Source of the DNA: an uncultured Bacilli bacterium
GTDB taxonomy: Bacteria > Bacillota_I > Bacilli_A > RF39 > UBA660
Direction: 5' to 3'
DNA length: 15,818 nucleotides
Assembly (NCBI GenBank): GCA_947630205.1
Contig: CANRGW010000013.1
Coordinates: forward strand, 1-15,818
This document shows, piece by piece, positions 1 through 5,901 of the stretch. Under the pieces are notes generated by a model that saw nothing but the letters and a program-made list of their open reading frames with translations, had not been told where the DNA came from and ran no database searches. Within the stretch, counting starts at the first letter, position 1. The number at the start of each line of letters is the position of its first letter. The position numbers and the translations under genes are program-made.

Positions 1-258
1 AGTATCTTTATTTTAATATATACACTTTTTAAGAAAAAAATGGATTTAAAGATAAAAATTATGAATTATTTTATCTTTTGCTTAGATTTTGTTTGTTATA
101 TTACTTTTATAAGATTGAAAATAGATGTAACTTCTTATAGTAGTTTGTATTCATTAAAAAGTTTAGTAATAATGCGAATAGTAACAATTTCATTTCTTAT
201 ATGGGTAATTGTTCGATTAGTATTAAAAGGAATAAAAAGAGGGAAAAATGAAAAGTAG
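1..258 (+). CDS. Small membrane protein, 5' end outside window
   Basis: The frame that ends at TAG 256-258 is open back to base 1, so the gene probably starts before the window. The first internal ATG is at 40 and has no convincing Shine-Dalgarno. The upstream codons read as a hydrophobic stretch followed by three lysines (end of a membrane helix). Two more hydrophobic segments follow: residues about 8-25 and 43-62 counted from ATG 40. The tail is Lys/Arg-rich (KGIKRGKNEK). I see no family motif. It overlaps the next gene by 11 bases, which suggests translational coupling and a common operon with another small hydrophobic protein. It could also be a complete 72-residue protein started at 40; the open frame to the edge makes truncation more likely. 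Function unknown. Confidence 0.55.
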   Translation, partial: SIFILIYTLFKKKMDLKIKIMNYFIFCLDFVCYITFIRLKIDVTSYSSLYSLKSLVIMRIVTISFLIWVIVRLVLKGIKRGKNEK

Positions 259-670
259 ATTTTTGTATATGAAATTATTAGGTTTATTATTAGTAATTGT
301 TGGCTTTAGTTATAGTTTAACAAGTTTTAATAATTTCTTTTCTTATATTTTTAAAACAAGAATTTTTGCTGAGAATTTAAATATTTTTGTTATGTCAATT
401 GGTTTACTTATTCCTTTATCTGTTTTTATCTATGGAGTATATTTCTATTTTTATACAGATTTTAATATTACTAAAATAAATAAATTTATTCTTGGTTATA
501 ATTTATTTTTATTAATTGTTACAGCATTAATGGCAATTTTTAAAGGACTTAATCTTGTAAGTGATTTTGTTTTTTTGCAAGTTTTTGAGTTTATTCATTT
601 TACGTTTGCCTATCCAACTTTTATCCTTGCTTGGCTTGGAATATATGGCTGTTTTAAGTTTAAGTATTAA
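248..670 (+). CDS. Four-helix integral membrane protein of unknown function
   Basis: A 140-residue very hydrophobic protein with about four transmembrane segments: residues about 8-30, 45-68, 80-98 and 105-135. The ATG at 248 is preceded by GAGG (240-243) at suitable spacing, inside the end of the upstream gene, so the two are probably co-translated. No catalytic or binding motif is visible and I do not recognise a family. Codon use (Phe TTT, Leu TTA, Ile ATT) matches the other genes. There is no clear terminator after TAA 668-670; the next promoter begins about 40 bases on. It is likely a real gene by length, RBS and membrane topology, but the function is unknown. Confidence 0.7.
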   Translation: MKSRFLYMKLLGLLLVIVGFSYSLTSFNNFFSYIFKTRIFAENLNIFVMSIGLLIPLSVFIYGVYFYFYTDFNITKINKFILGYNLFLLIVTALMAIFKGLNLVSDFVFLQVFEFIHFTFAYPTFILAWLGIYGCFKFKY

Positions 671-685
671 AGATATTTGCTGTTT

Positions 686-702
686 CTTGACACTTCTAGA
701 CA
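686..702 (+). promoter_or_regulatory. Tandem Spo0A-box-like heptamers before the NlpC/P60 gene
   Basis: CTTGACA (686-692) and CTAGACA (696-702) lie exactly 10 bp apart, just upstream of the -35 at 711. Each differs at two positions from the known 0A box TTCGACA (TGTCGAA on the other strand). The TTGACA inside the first has no -10 at normal spacing, so it is not obviously a -35. The spacing and orientation match the elements at 5574-5623, 7625-7641 and 14091-14117. Role as a Spo0A site is inference. Confidence 0.35.
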
Positions 703-710
703 AAAAAAGT

Positions 711-739
711 TTGACCTGAGGGCTTGTTTTTGATATCAT
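711..739 (+). promoter_or_regulatory. SigmaA-type promoter for the NlpC/P60 gene
   Basis: TTGACC (711-716), a 17-bp spacer, then TATCAT (734-739) with an extended TGA directly before the -10. Start of transcription is expected near 745-746, at the foot of a leader hairpin (ATGTGC 745-750 pairing with GCACAT 764-769). This position rules out translation from the in-frame GTG at 747. Confidence 0.7.
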
Positions 740-791
740 AGTACATGTGCATAAAAAAATTGAGCACATATTTGAGGTGTCATTTAAAATT

Positions 792-2099
792 ATGAATACA
801 AAAAGAAAGTTAAATTGTTATTTTTTTAGCAATTTAATTATATGTTTTTTATCTTTAAATATGTTAGTTAATAATAAGCCAACTACTTTAACGAAAGTTA
901 ATAATGGAAATAAAGCAACTTTAGTTAATATATTTGAAAAAGATAAGTTAACTAATGATTTAAATGATGAAAATATTAATTATCAACAACCAGATAATAT
1001 GGTTATGGAAATAAGTGTTAGTACTAAGAGTATGGCAAGTAGAAATGTTATTCCTTATGTTAAACCTAGTTATAATAGTATAACGGGTAATAATTTGGTT
1101 AATTATGCTGAAAACTATTTAGGACTTGCTTATGTTTATGCCGGAGACTCATTATCAACGGGAACGGATTGTAGTGGCTTTACAAGATTGATATTTCAAG
1201 AATTTGGAATTCATTTAGGGAGAACCGTTGAAAGCCAACTTTATAGTGGTACTTATGTAAGTCGTGAAGATTTACAAGCCGGTGATTTAGTATTTTATGG
1301 TTATAGTTCTTCATCTGCTAGTCATGTTGCTATTTATATGGGAAATGGTTTAATAATCCACCAATCTAATCCTCGTCATGGTGTAAAGATTGATAGTGTA
1401 AATATTATGTCCTATGTAACGGCTAGAAGACTTATTACAGCAGAAGTTTTACCAAAGGAAGAAGAAGATAAAGAAATTAAAAAACAAGAAACTTCTGAAA
1501 AAGAAAAAGTTGAAAAAGAAGAAAAAGATAAAAAGACAGAACTTACTAAGAAAGATAATTCTAAAGATAAAGAAACGTCATCTAAGAAAGAATTGACGGA
1601 TAATACTTCAAGAAAAGAAGAAGATAATAAAAAAGTTAGTAGTAACAGTAGTAAAAATAATAGTAATAATAGTAGTAATAGTAGTAATAGTAATAGTAAT
1701 AACAATATTAGTAAAGATAATCTTTCTAAAGAAGAAGATAGTAAAGATTTAGAAGAAAAAACTGTTTCTAAAGATACTAATTCTTCTCTTGATACAAATA
1801 ATAAAGTAGATAGTTCTAAGCAAGAGTCTAAAGTAGATGATAAAGTCGTTACTTCTAAAGAAGAGAAAGAAGAAATAAAAGAACCTCTAGTTTCTAAAGA
1901 AGAAAATTTAGAGAAAGTAAAAGAAGAAGAAAAAGTAGAAGATAATTTAGAAGTTAAAGAATATACTACTATTGTAGAAGAAAAAGAACCTGAAATGCTA
2001 GAAGAGAAAAAAGAAATAAAGGAAGAAGTTCAAGAACCAATTAAAGAAGAAAAACAAGAAGTAAAAATAGTTGATAATGAATTAAATTCAAAAAATTAA
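792..2099 (+). CDS. Secreted NlpC/P60-family peptidoglycan hydrolase with long low-complexity tail
   Basis: NlpC/P60 cysteine peptidases cleave the D-Glu-diaminopimelate (or related) bond of peptidoglycan stem peptides outside the cell. From ATG 792 the protein is 435 residues. A basic start (NTKRK) and a hydrophobic stretch at about 7-27 form a signal peptide or anchor. The catalytic domain is about residues 97-218: Cys127 in DCSGF, His178 in SHVAIYMG and the third polar residue His190 in IIHQSN. The remaining 215 residues are Lys/Glu/Ser/Asn-rich, with no LPXTG, SH3 or LysM visible; such a tail may span or bind the wall (inference). The ATG was chosen because GTG 747 sits at the likely transcription start; GAGGTG (774-779) lies 12 nt before it, longer than usual. 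The gene stands alone between a promoter and the tRNA unit, and Spo0A-like boxes precede it. Confidence 0.9.
   Translation: MNTKRKLNCYFFSNLIICFLSLNMLVNNKPTTLTKVNNGNKATLVNIFEKDKLTNDLNDENINYQQPDNMVMEISVSTKSMASRNVIPYVKPSYNSITGNNLVNYAENYLGLAYVYAGDSLSTGTDCSGFTRLIFQEFGIHLGRTVESQLYSGTYVSREDLQAGDLVFYGYSSSSASHVAIYMGNGLIIHQSNPRHGVKIDSVNIMSYVTARRLITAEVLPKEEEDKEIKKQETSEKEKVEKEEKDKKTELTKKDNSKDKETSSKKELTDNTSRKEEDNKKVSSNSSKNNSNNSSNSSNSNSNNNISKDNLSKEEDSKDLEEKTVSKDTNSSLDTNNKVDSSKQESKVDDKVVTSKEEKEEIKEPLVSKEENLEKVKEEEKVEDNLEVKEYTTIVEEKEPEMLEEKKEIKEEVQEPIKEEKQEVKIVDNELNSKN
1637..1711 (+). repeat. AGT/AAT trinucleotide low-complexity repeat inside the NlpC/P60 gene
   Basis: A run of AGT and AAT codons encodes a Ser/Asn tract. 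The repeat unit is short and in frame, so slippage would change tail length by whole residues. It is part of a longer Lys/Glu/Ser-rich coding region (about 1450-2099). It is not a CRISPR array: there are no spacers of even length. Confidence 0.8.
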
Positions 2100-2118
2100 A
2101 AAAATAGATAATAGGGTA

Positions 2119-2147
2119 TTGTAAAAAAAGAAAAAGTATTATATAAT
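2119..2147 (+). promoter_or_regulatory. Promoter of tRNA-Arg
   Basis: TTGTAA (2119-2124), 17-bp spacer, perfect TATAAT (2142-2147). Transcription should start near 2154, a few bases before the mature tRNA 5' end at 2161. Confidence 0.75.
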
Positions 2148-2160
2148 ACTCTTGTTATTT

Positions 2161-2237
2161 GTCCTAGTAGCTCAGCTGGATAGAGCATCGCCCTTCTAAG
2201 GCGAGTGTCAGGGGTTCGAATCCCTTCTGGGACACCA
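2161..2237 (+). tRNA. tRNA-Arg, anticodon UCU, CCA encoded
   Basis: A full cloverleaf can be drawn. The acceptor stem is GTCCTAG (2161-2167) with CTGGGAC (2227-2233), the D stem GCTC/GAGC, and the anticodon stem TCGCC/GGCGA around the loop CTTCTAA. The T arm is AGGGG-TTCGAAT-CCCTT. The anticodon TCT reads AGA/AGG, and AGA is the dominant arginine codon in this window. The discriminator is A2234 and the 3' CCA (2235-2237) is genomically encoded. It is a single-gene unit with its own promoter and terminator. ArgS, the enzyme that charges it, lies 3.7 kb downstream, with the adhesin gene on the opposite strand between them. Confidence 0.97.
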
Positions 2238-2247
2238 CTAGAAAATT

Positions 2248-2275
2248 AATAAACTTGAAAGATAGTTTATTTTTT
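2248..2275 (+). terminator. Intrinsic terminator of the tRNA-Arg unit
   Basis: AATAAACT (2248-2255) pairs with AGTTTATT (2264-2271) around an 8-base loop, followed by a T run to 2275. It begins 10 bases after the tRNA CCA. Confidence 0.7.
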
Positions 2276-2280
2276 ATATG

Positions 2281-2316
2281 AAAAAACCACTTTCTTTTGA
2301 AGAAAAGTGGTTTTAA
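2281..2316 (-). terminator. Bidirectional terminator between tRNA-Arg and the LPXTG gene
   Basis: AAAACCACTTT (2283-2293) pairs with AAAGTGGTTTT (2304-2314), 11 bp with a short loop. It is flanked by A runs on the left and T runs on the right, so it gives a hairpin plus U tract on both strands. It lies directly after the stop codon of the minus-strand adhesin gene and would also back up the tRNA terminator. Confidence 0.85.
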
Positions 2317-2318
2317 TT

Positions 2319-5300
2319 TTAATTATTTTCTTTTTTCCGTTGTTCCTTTATAAGCATAAAAGTAACTACACCCCAAACAATGAAAATGATACCTACAATA
2401 TATTGGAAAATTGTTCCAGATTGTCCAGTTTTAGGTAAATCAAATCCTTTAGTATTTTGCATTTCAATTAAAGTATTAGAGTTTAAAGTACCTTTATTAT
2501 TCTTAGCCGTTAATTTATAATTATCGGTATTAGCATTTTCTTCGGTTATCTCATAAGTTGTACCTTCTTCTATACCTAAAATTGTAATTGATTGACCATG
2601 TTTTAGTTTAACTTTACCAGTATAACTTCCTGAAGAATTTTTGGTTAAAGTTAATTGACCATCTTTTAAACTAGCAACATCATCTATAAAACTTCCACCT
2701 TTATAATTATAAGTAGTATTTAAATTGATACCATTTTTAGGAGTTAATTTTATATCAAAAGTCCATTCAGCATTTTTATCACCACTTGTTCCTTGAACTT
2801 CTTTTCTAAGTTCTAAATCGCGCGAATTTAAGACTTCTAATTGACCATTGTTTCCTAAATAATCCGTTACTTTTTTATTATTGTAATTACTTGCTAAAGA
2901 GGTGGTTGCAGTTTCGGTTATATTATCTTCCTTATTAGTTTTAGAATTTAAATTTTTATTAATAGTAGTTCCTATATTTGTTGCTACTACAACATTCTTT
3001 CCAGTACTTTCTACAACTTCTTCATCTTCTTCATTATAGTAAACTAAATGCGAATTTCCATTATTGTCATAGAATTCACTTCCTTTAGCAGCAACAGCAT
3101 ATTGAATTAATTTTGCTTCATCATCTTTTCCGGTTTTTTCATAATAACTTTTTATATAATAATAAGTTGCATTTTTATCTATTTGATCTAAGTTAGTAAC
3201 TTTATCTGATAATACAACATTTCCACCAGTTGCTTTTAAGATGCCTTCATTATTACTGTCGCCATTTTTACTTGTTTTATAAAGAGTTAAATAATTTTGA
3301 TATAAGTAATGACCATTGATATCAGATATCGTATATTCAACAGTTGCCTCTCCATTTGAAGTTGCATCATTGTAATAATTAGAATAAAATTCAATATATT
3401 CTTTATTATTTTTTCTAACTAAATATTCTGATAAATAATTTTTAGTTAAGGCATCTAATTTAATTCTAGCATTTTCATTAAAGAGACTATCTTTTAAACC
3501 AACTGTATAAAGAATTCTTAAAGGTAATGACTGAGGAGTATTTTCATTGGAAATAAAAGTTGTTGTATCATCATCTGCTGTTAGATAACGAGCATTTATA
3601 ATTGGTAAAACTCGGTTAGGAATTTCAATATATAATGTTTGAGATGAGGTATTAGTAGTTTCCGTCCAAATCTTTATTTCATTCAATTTAAAGGTTACAG
3701 TTGTATTTATTCTGCCATCACTTACATATTCATCGTAGCCGTGATTAGGAACGGAAGTATTTCCATTTTCAACTTCATAGTAAGTATATTGAACTCCACT
3801 TTTTTGACTATTTTTTTCACTAGTAGTTGCTGTTCTTTCTTTAATATTATACTTTTGTCCAAAGAGTAGAAGACTATCAACATTTTTAACTTCTAAGTTT
3901 TCACCAATAGGATCACTGTATTTTAAAGTAGTATTTGCTTTAAGAGGGTTGTCAACATAAGTATAAGAAAGTAAATCATTGTAAATAGTTGTATATACTT
4001 TATTAATATTACTTGTTGTTGCTGTATAAAATTTTGATACATAATTTAAATCAAGACTATCCATCGTAACTTTATATTTATCTTCTTTTGGTATTTGATT
4101 AAAATTATAAGTTGTTTTAGGTCTACTTAAACTATAAGGTCCTTTACTATTATTTCCATCATAACCCGTAGTTTTTTCAGCCTCTATTTGTAACACTTGC
4201 GTATTACCTTTTTGCCAATCAAGAAAACTTTCATATAATTTTTTTCTTGTTTCATTAGTTGTTTCAATTATTCCAGTTTGAGGATTAAGAATGGGATTTT
4301 TTGAACCATCAGCAAAACCAATTGTATAAATTTTTACACCAGAAAGGGGAACGTTATAAGCATTTGCAACAGCACTTTTCCAATAGGCTGCACTTAATAA
4401 GGATTTCATAATCGTTACATCGCTTTCACCACCAGAGGCAACTGAGATATTAGGTTCTCTTACATCCCACCAATTACCAGAAGTAGTTACGGCCTCAGGT
4501 CTATGTTCATAGTTAATTTCTCCTAAAACATCACTATCACCAGTATCTGCTAAAATATGATTAGCATTTCCATCACCTAAAAGAATAAGAGTAGGGGTTT
4601 TTGTTAATTCATTACCATCAGCCGTTTTATAAGTTTTAACAGGATTATCAACTAAATCTTTTAAACCAGCAATAATTCCGGCTTGATTACTTGTTCCTCC
4701 ACCAAGTGGATTACTATTTTCTTCAATACCATCAGGAAATTTTCCACTTAATAAAGTATTCTTTCCAGTAATTGGATTATATTTAACTTTAGAAACTACT
4801 TCTCCGGTATTATAATCTTTTAAAGTATAAGTTATAAGTGCTTCTTTCATACCATTAGCATCAGTTTTAACTTCATAATCAGTACTTATTTGAGGATAGT
4901 AGTCTGTTAAAGGAACTATTTGATGAGCCGTTCCCCAATAAAAAGTTATACCAATTCGACTATTAGGTGAAGCCGCTTTAAAGTTTTTTATTATCTTATT
5001 AGTTGCACTTAAAACCGTTTTTAATTCTGTTCCTAACATTGAATTAGTAACATCAATTACAAATTCAATATCTATCGGAATAATATCTCTAGTAGTTGTT
5101 TGATTAGAACCTAAAATTGAGAATACATTTAAAAAATCGGCTTGAAAATTCGTTATAAAACCATTTCCTGAATTTAAATAACTAATATTATTATCTAACG
5201 TAACTTTTCCTTTAGTTTCAGAAAAAGAATAAACGGATTTATCTGTCCAAATTCTTCCATCATAGTCGGCTTGTTGTTTAAAAACTTCTTTATAACCATT

Positions 5301-5498
5301 TACCGTTTCTTTATCAGCTATTCTTTCTGTATCTGGGTTAGCATTTAAAATTGTATTAAATGAAAATGCTACACTTTTTTCATCAGGACTAGCAAAACTT
5401 GTTACTAATCCAATAATTACTGTAAAAATTAGAACAGTTGATAATATTAAAAATTGATTTTTTAAATTCAAAAGATTTTTAATATTTATTTTTTTCAT
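2319..5498 (-). CDS. LPXTG-anchored surface adhesin with VWA and pilin-type isopeptide domains
   Basis: A 1059-residue cell-wall protein. The N terminus has a basic start, a hydrophobic helix at about 14-33 and a likely cleavage near FAS (35-37). A von Willebrand factor A domain starts near 140, with a complete MIDAS set: D149/T151/S153 in FVIDVTNSM, T269 in GGGTS and D309 in LLGDG. This implies metal-dependent binding to a host or surface ligand (family knowledge). Residues about 895-1015 resemble Cna-B/streptococcal pilin isopeptide-linker domains, with LRKEV, the loop GIEEG and YEITEE supplying the expected Lys and Glu. LPKTG (1021-1025), a membrane helix and a basic tail are a sortase signal. 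No sortase or pilin backbone gene lies in the window. AAGGAG (minus strand of 5508-5513) precedes ATG by 9 nt. It resembles pilus-tip adhesins, but the domain boundaries in 500-890 are unclear to me. Confidence 0.92.
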   Translation of the reverse strand: MKKINIKNLLNLKNQFLILSTVLIFTVIIGLVTSFASPDEKSVAFSFNTILNANPDTERIADKETVNGYKEVFKQQADYDGRIWTDKSVYSFSETKGKVTLDNNISYLNSGNGFITNFQADFLNVFSILGSNQTTTRDIIPIDIEFVIDVTNSMLGTELKTVLSATNKIIKNFKAASPNSRIGITFYWGTAHQIVPLTDYYPQISTDYEVKTDANGMKEALITYTLKDYNTGEVVSKVKYNPITGKNTLLSGKFPDGIEENSNPLGGGTSNQAGIIAGLKDLVDNPVKTYKTADGNELTKTPTLILLGDGNANHILADTGDSDVLGEINYEHRPEAVTTSGNWWDVREPNISVASGGESDVTIMKSLLSAAYWKSAVANAYNVPLSGVKIYTIGFADGSKNPILNPQTGIIETTNETRKKLYESFLDWQKGNTQVLQIEAEKTTGYDGNNSKGPYSLSRPKTTYNFNQIPKEDKYKVTMDSLDLNYVSKFYTATTSNINKVYTTIYNDLLSYTYVDNPLKANTTLKYSDPIGENLEVKNVDSLLLFGQKYNIKERTATTSEKNSQKSGVQYTYYEVENGNTSVPNHGYDEYVSDGRINTTVTFKLNEIKIWTETTNTSSQTLYIEIPNRVLPIINARYLTADDDTTTFISNENTPQSLPLRILYTVGLKDSLFNENARIKLDALTKNYLSEYLVRKNNKEYIEFYSNYYNDATSNGEATVEYTISDINGHYLYQNYLTLYKTSKNGDSNNEGILKATGGNVVLSDKVTNLDQIDKNATYYYIKSYYEKTGKDDEAKLIQYAVAAKGSEFYDNNGNSHLVYYNEEDEEVVESTGKNVVVATNIGTTINKNLNSKTNKEDNITETATTSLASNYNNKKVTDYLGNNGQLEVLNSRDLELRKEVQGTSGDKNAEWTFDIKLTPKNGINLNTTYNYKGGSFIDDVASLKDGQLTLTKNSSGSYTGKVKLKHGQSITILGIEEGTTYEITEENANTDNYKLTAKNNKGTLNSNTLIEMQNTKGFDLPKTGQSGTIFQYIVGIIFIVWGVVTFMLIKEQRKKENN

Positions 5499-5541
5499 TT
5501 TAATTGACTCCTTCTATAATGCAATAGCACTATTCTACTTA

Positions 5542-5570
5542 ATTATAACATTGAAGACTAGGTTTGTAAA
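5542..5570 (-). promoter_or_regulatory. SigmaA-type promoter of the LPXTG adhesin gene
   Basis: On the minus strand TTTACA (5570-5565), 17-bp spacer, perfect TATAAT (5547-5542). Transcription would start near 5535, giving a leader of about 37 nt. A perfect Spo0A-type heptamer ends 3 bp upstream of the -35. Confidence 0.75.
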
Positions 5571-5573
5571 TTT

Positions 5574-5580
5574 TGTCGAA
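5574..5580 (-). promoter_or_regulatory. Perfect 0A-box heptamer adjoining the adhesin -35
   Basis: TGTCGAA on the plus strand (TTCGACA on the minus strand) matches the known Spo0A box exactly. It sits 3 bp upstream of the -35 of the adhesin promoter, a position usual for activator binding. By chance about one such heptamer is expected in a window of this size and composition, so the position is the main evidence. Confidence 0.45.
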
Positions 5581-5606
5581 GAAAAAAATTACTTTTTTTA
5601 AATATT

Positions 5607-5623
5607 TGTCTATAATTGTCTAG
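5607..5623 (-). promoter_or_regulatory. Two degenerate 0A-like boxes at a 10-bp step
   Basis: On the minus strand CTAGACA (5623-5617) and ATAGACA (5613-5607) share the TAGACA core and lie exactly 10 bp apart, about 27 bp upstream of the perfect box at 5574. The orientation is the same relative to the adhesin gene. Assignment as Spo0A sites is inference. Confidence 0.3.
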
Positions 5624-5672
5624 AGTAAAATTTAGTTTTTAAATCATGTGGTAAATATCTTAGAGAATGTGA

Positions 5673-5678
5673 TATACT
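5673..5678 (+). promoter_or_regulatory. Extended -10 promoter of the candidate small RNA
   Basis: TATACT (5673-5678) is directly preceded by TGA, forming an extended -10. No good -35 is visible (TGGTAA at 18 bp is weak). The predicted start near 5685 coincides with the first base of the long hairpin arm. Confidence 0.5.
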
Positions 5679-5684
5679 AGTCAT

Positions 5685-5753
5685 AGCGATTAGATCCTTT
5701 CTTTAAATGTATTTTTTGTTTCAATTAACATTTTACTGGATCAATCGCTTTTT
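5685..5753 (+). ncRNA. Candidate small structured RNA ending in an intrinsic terminator
   Basis: AGCGATT-A-GATCC (5685-5697) pairs with GGATC-AATCGCT (5738-5749): 12 bp interrupted by one bulged A. It is followed at once by a T run (5749-5753). Inside the 40-base loop, AAATGT (5705-5710) pairs with ACATTT (5728-5733), so the whole RNA folds into a rod. An extended -10 promoter places the start at the first paired base, giving a transcript of about 69 nt that is self-contained from promoter to terminator. On the minus strand there is no T run, so it is directional. It matches no RNA family I can recognise. Alternatives are a terminator protecting argS from upstream transcription, or an attenuator in a longer argS leader. 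Confidence 0.55.
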
Positions 5754-5779
5754 GTATATACTTTCGGTGTCACATCAAT

Positions 5780-5791
5780 TGTAACATTACA
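5780..5791. promoter_or_regulatory. Short dyad, possible operator
   Basis: TGTAA-CA-TTACA is a perfect 12-bp inverted repeat 32 bp upstream of the argS -35. It is close to another TGTNACA motif (TGTCACA, 5769-5775). No regulator can be named. It could be coincidence in A+T-rich DNA. Confidence 0.2.
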
Positions 5792-5822
5792 CAATCGTTT
5801 CTATAGAATTTTGCAAATTTAT

Positions 5823-5851
5823 TTGAAAATTATCTTGGCTTTTGATAAAAT
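5823..5851 (+). promoter_or_regulatory. SigmaA-type promoter of argS
   Basis: TTGAAA (5823-5828), 17-bp spacer, TAAAAT (5846-5851) with an extended TGA before the -10. The start near 5858 leaves a leader of about 44 nt containing an AGGAGA and then the real RBS AGGAGG (5891-5896). Confidence 0.7.
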
Positions 5852-5901
5852 TATTTCAGGAGAAGTTTATTTCTAAATAAAAATTAATTTAGGAGGTTAA
5901 A

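Larger units (their letters stand above)
5499..5901. other. 403-base intergenic region with divergent promoters and a probable small RNA
   Basis: This gap separates the divergent adhesin and argS genes. It holds, left to right: the adhesin RBS and promoter on the minus strand (5508-5570), Spo0A-like boxes (5574-5580 and 5607-5623), an extended -10 promoter and a terminator-ended hairpin RNA on the plus strand (5673-5753), a short dyad (5780-5791), and the argS promoter and leader (5823-5901). I see no T-box (no AGGGTGG-type element) before argS. Confidence 0.7.

Noticed and set aside
527..769. Minus-strand 80-codon ORF across the NlpC/P60 promoter
   Set aside because: Antisense to the membrane-protein gene and to a good promoter; no recognisable protein features.
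747..791. Upstream GTG start for the NlpC/P60 gene, adding 15 residues
   Set aside because: It coincides with the predicted transcription start and has no RBS; GAGGTG lies downstream of it.
660..791. c-di-AMP (ydaO) riboswitch, often found before NlpC/P60 genes
   Set aside because: The leader from the predicted start is only about 45 nt and no conserved core is visible.
1412..1705. Minus-strand Leu/Ser-rich ORF
   Set aside because: Antisense shadow of the low-complexity Lys/Glu/Ser/Asn coding region.
1637..1711. CRISPR-like repetition
   Set aside because: Repeat units of 3-6 bases in frame with a coding region and no spacers.
5707..5784. 25-codon ORF encoding a hydrophobic peptide inside the small RNA region, type I toxin-like
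   Set aside because: No Shine-Dalgarno, the start codon is inside the predicted hairpin, and the proposed terminator would cut the message.
5755..5901. T-box leader for argS
   Set aside because: No T-box AGGGTGG-type sequence or specifier/terminator arrangement seen.
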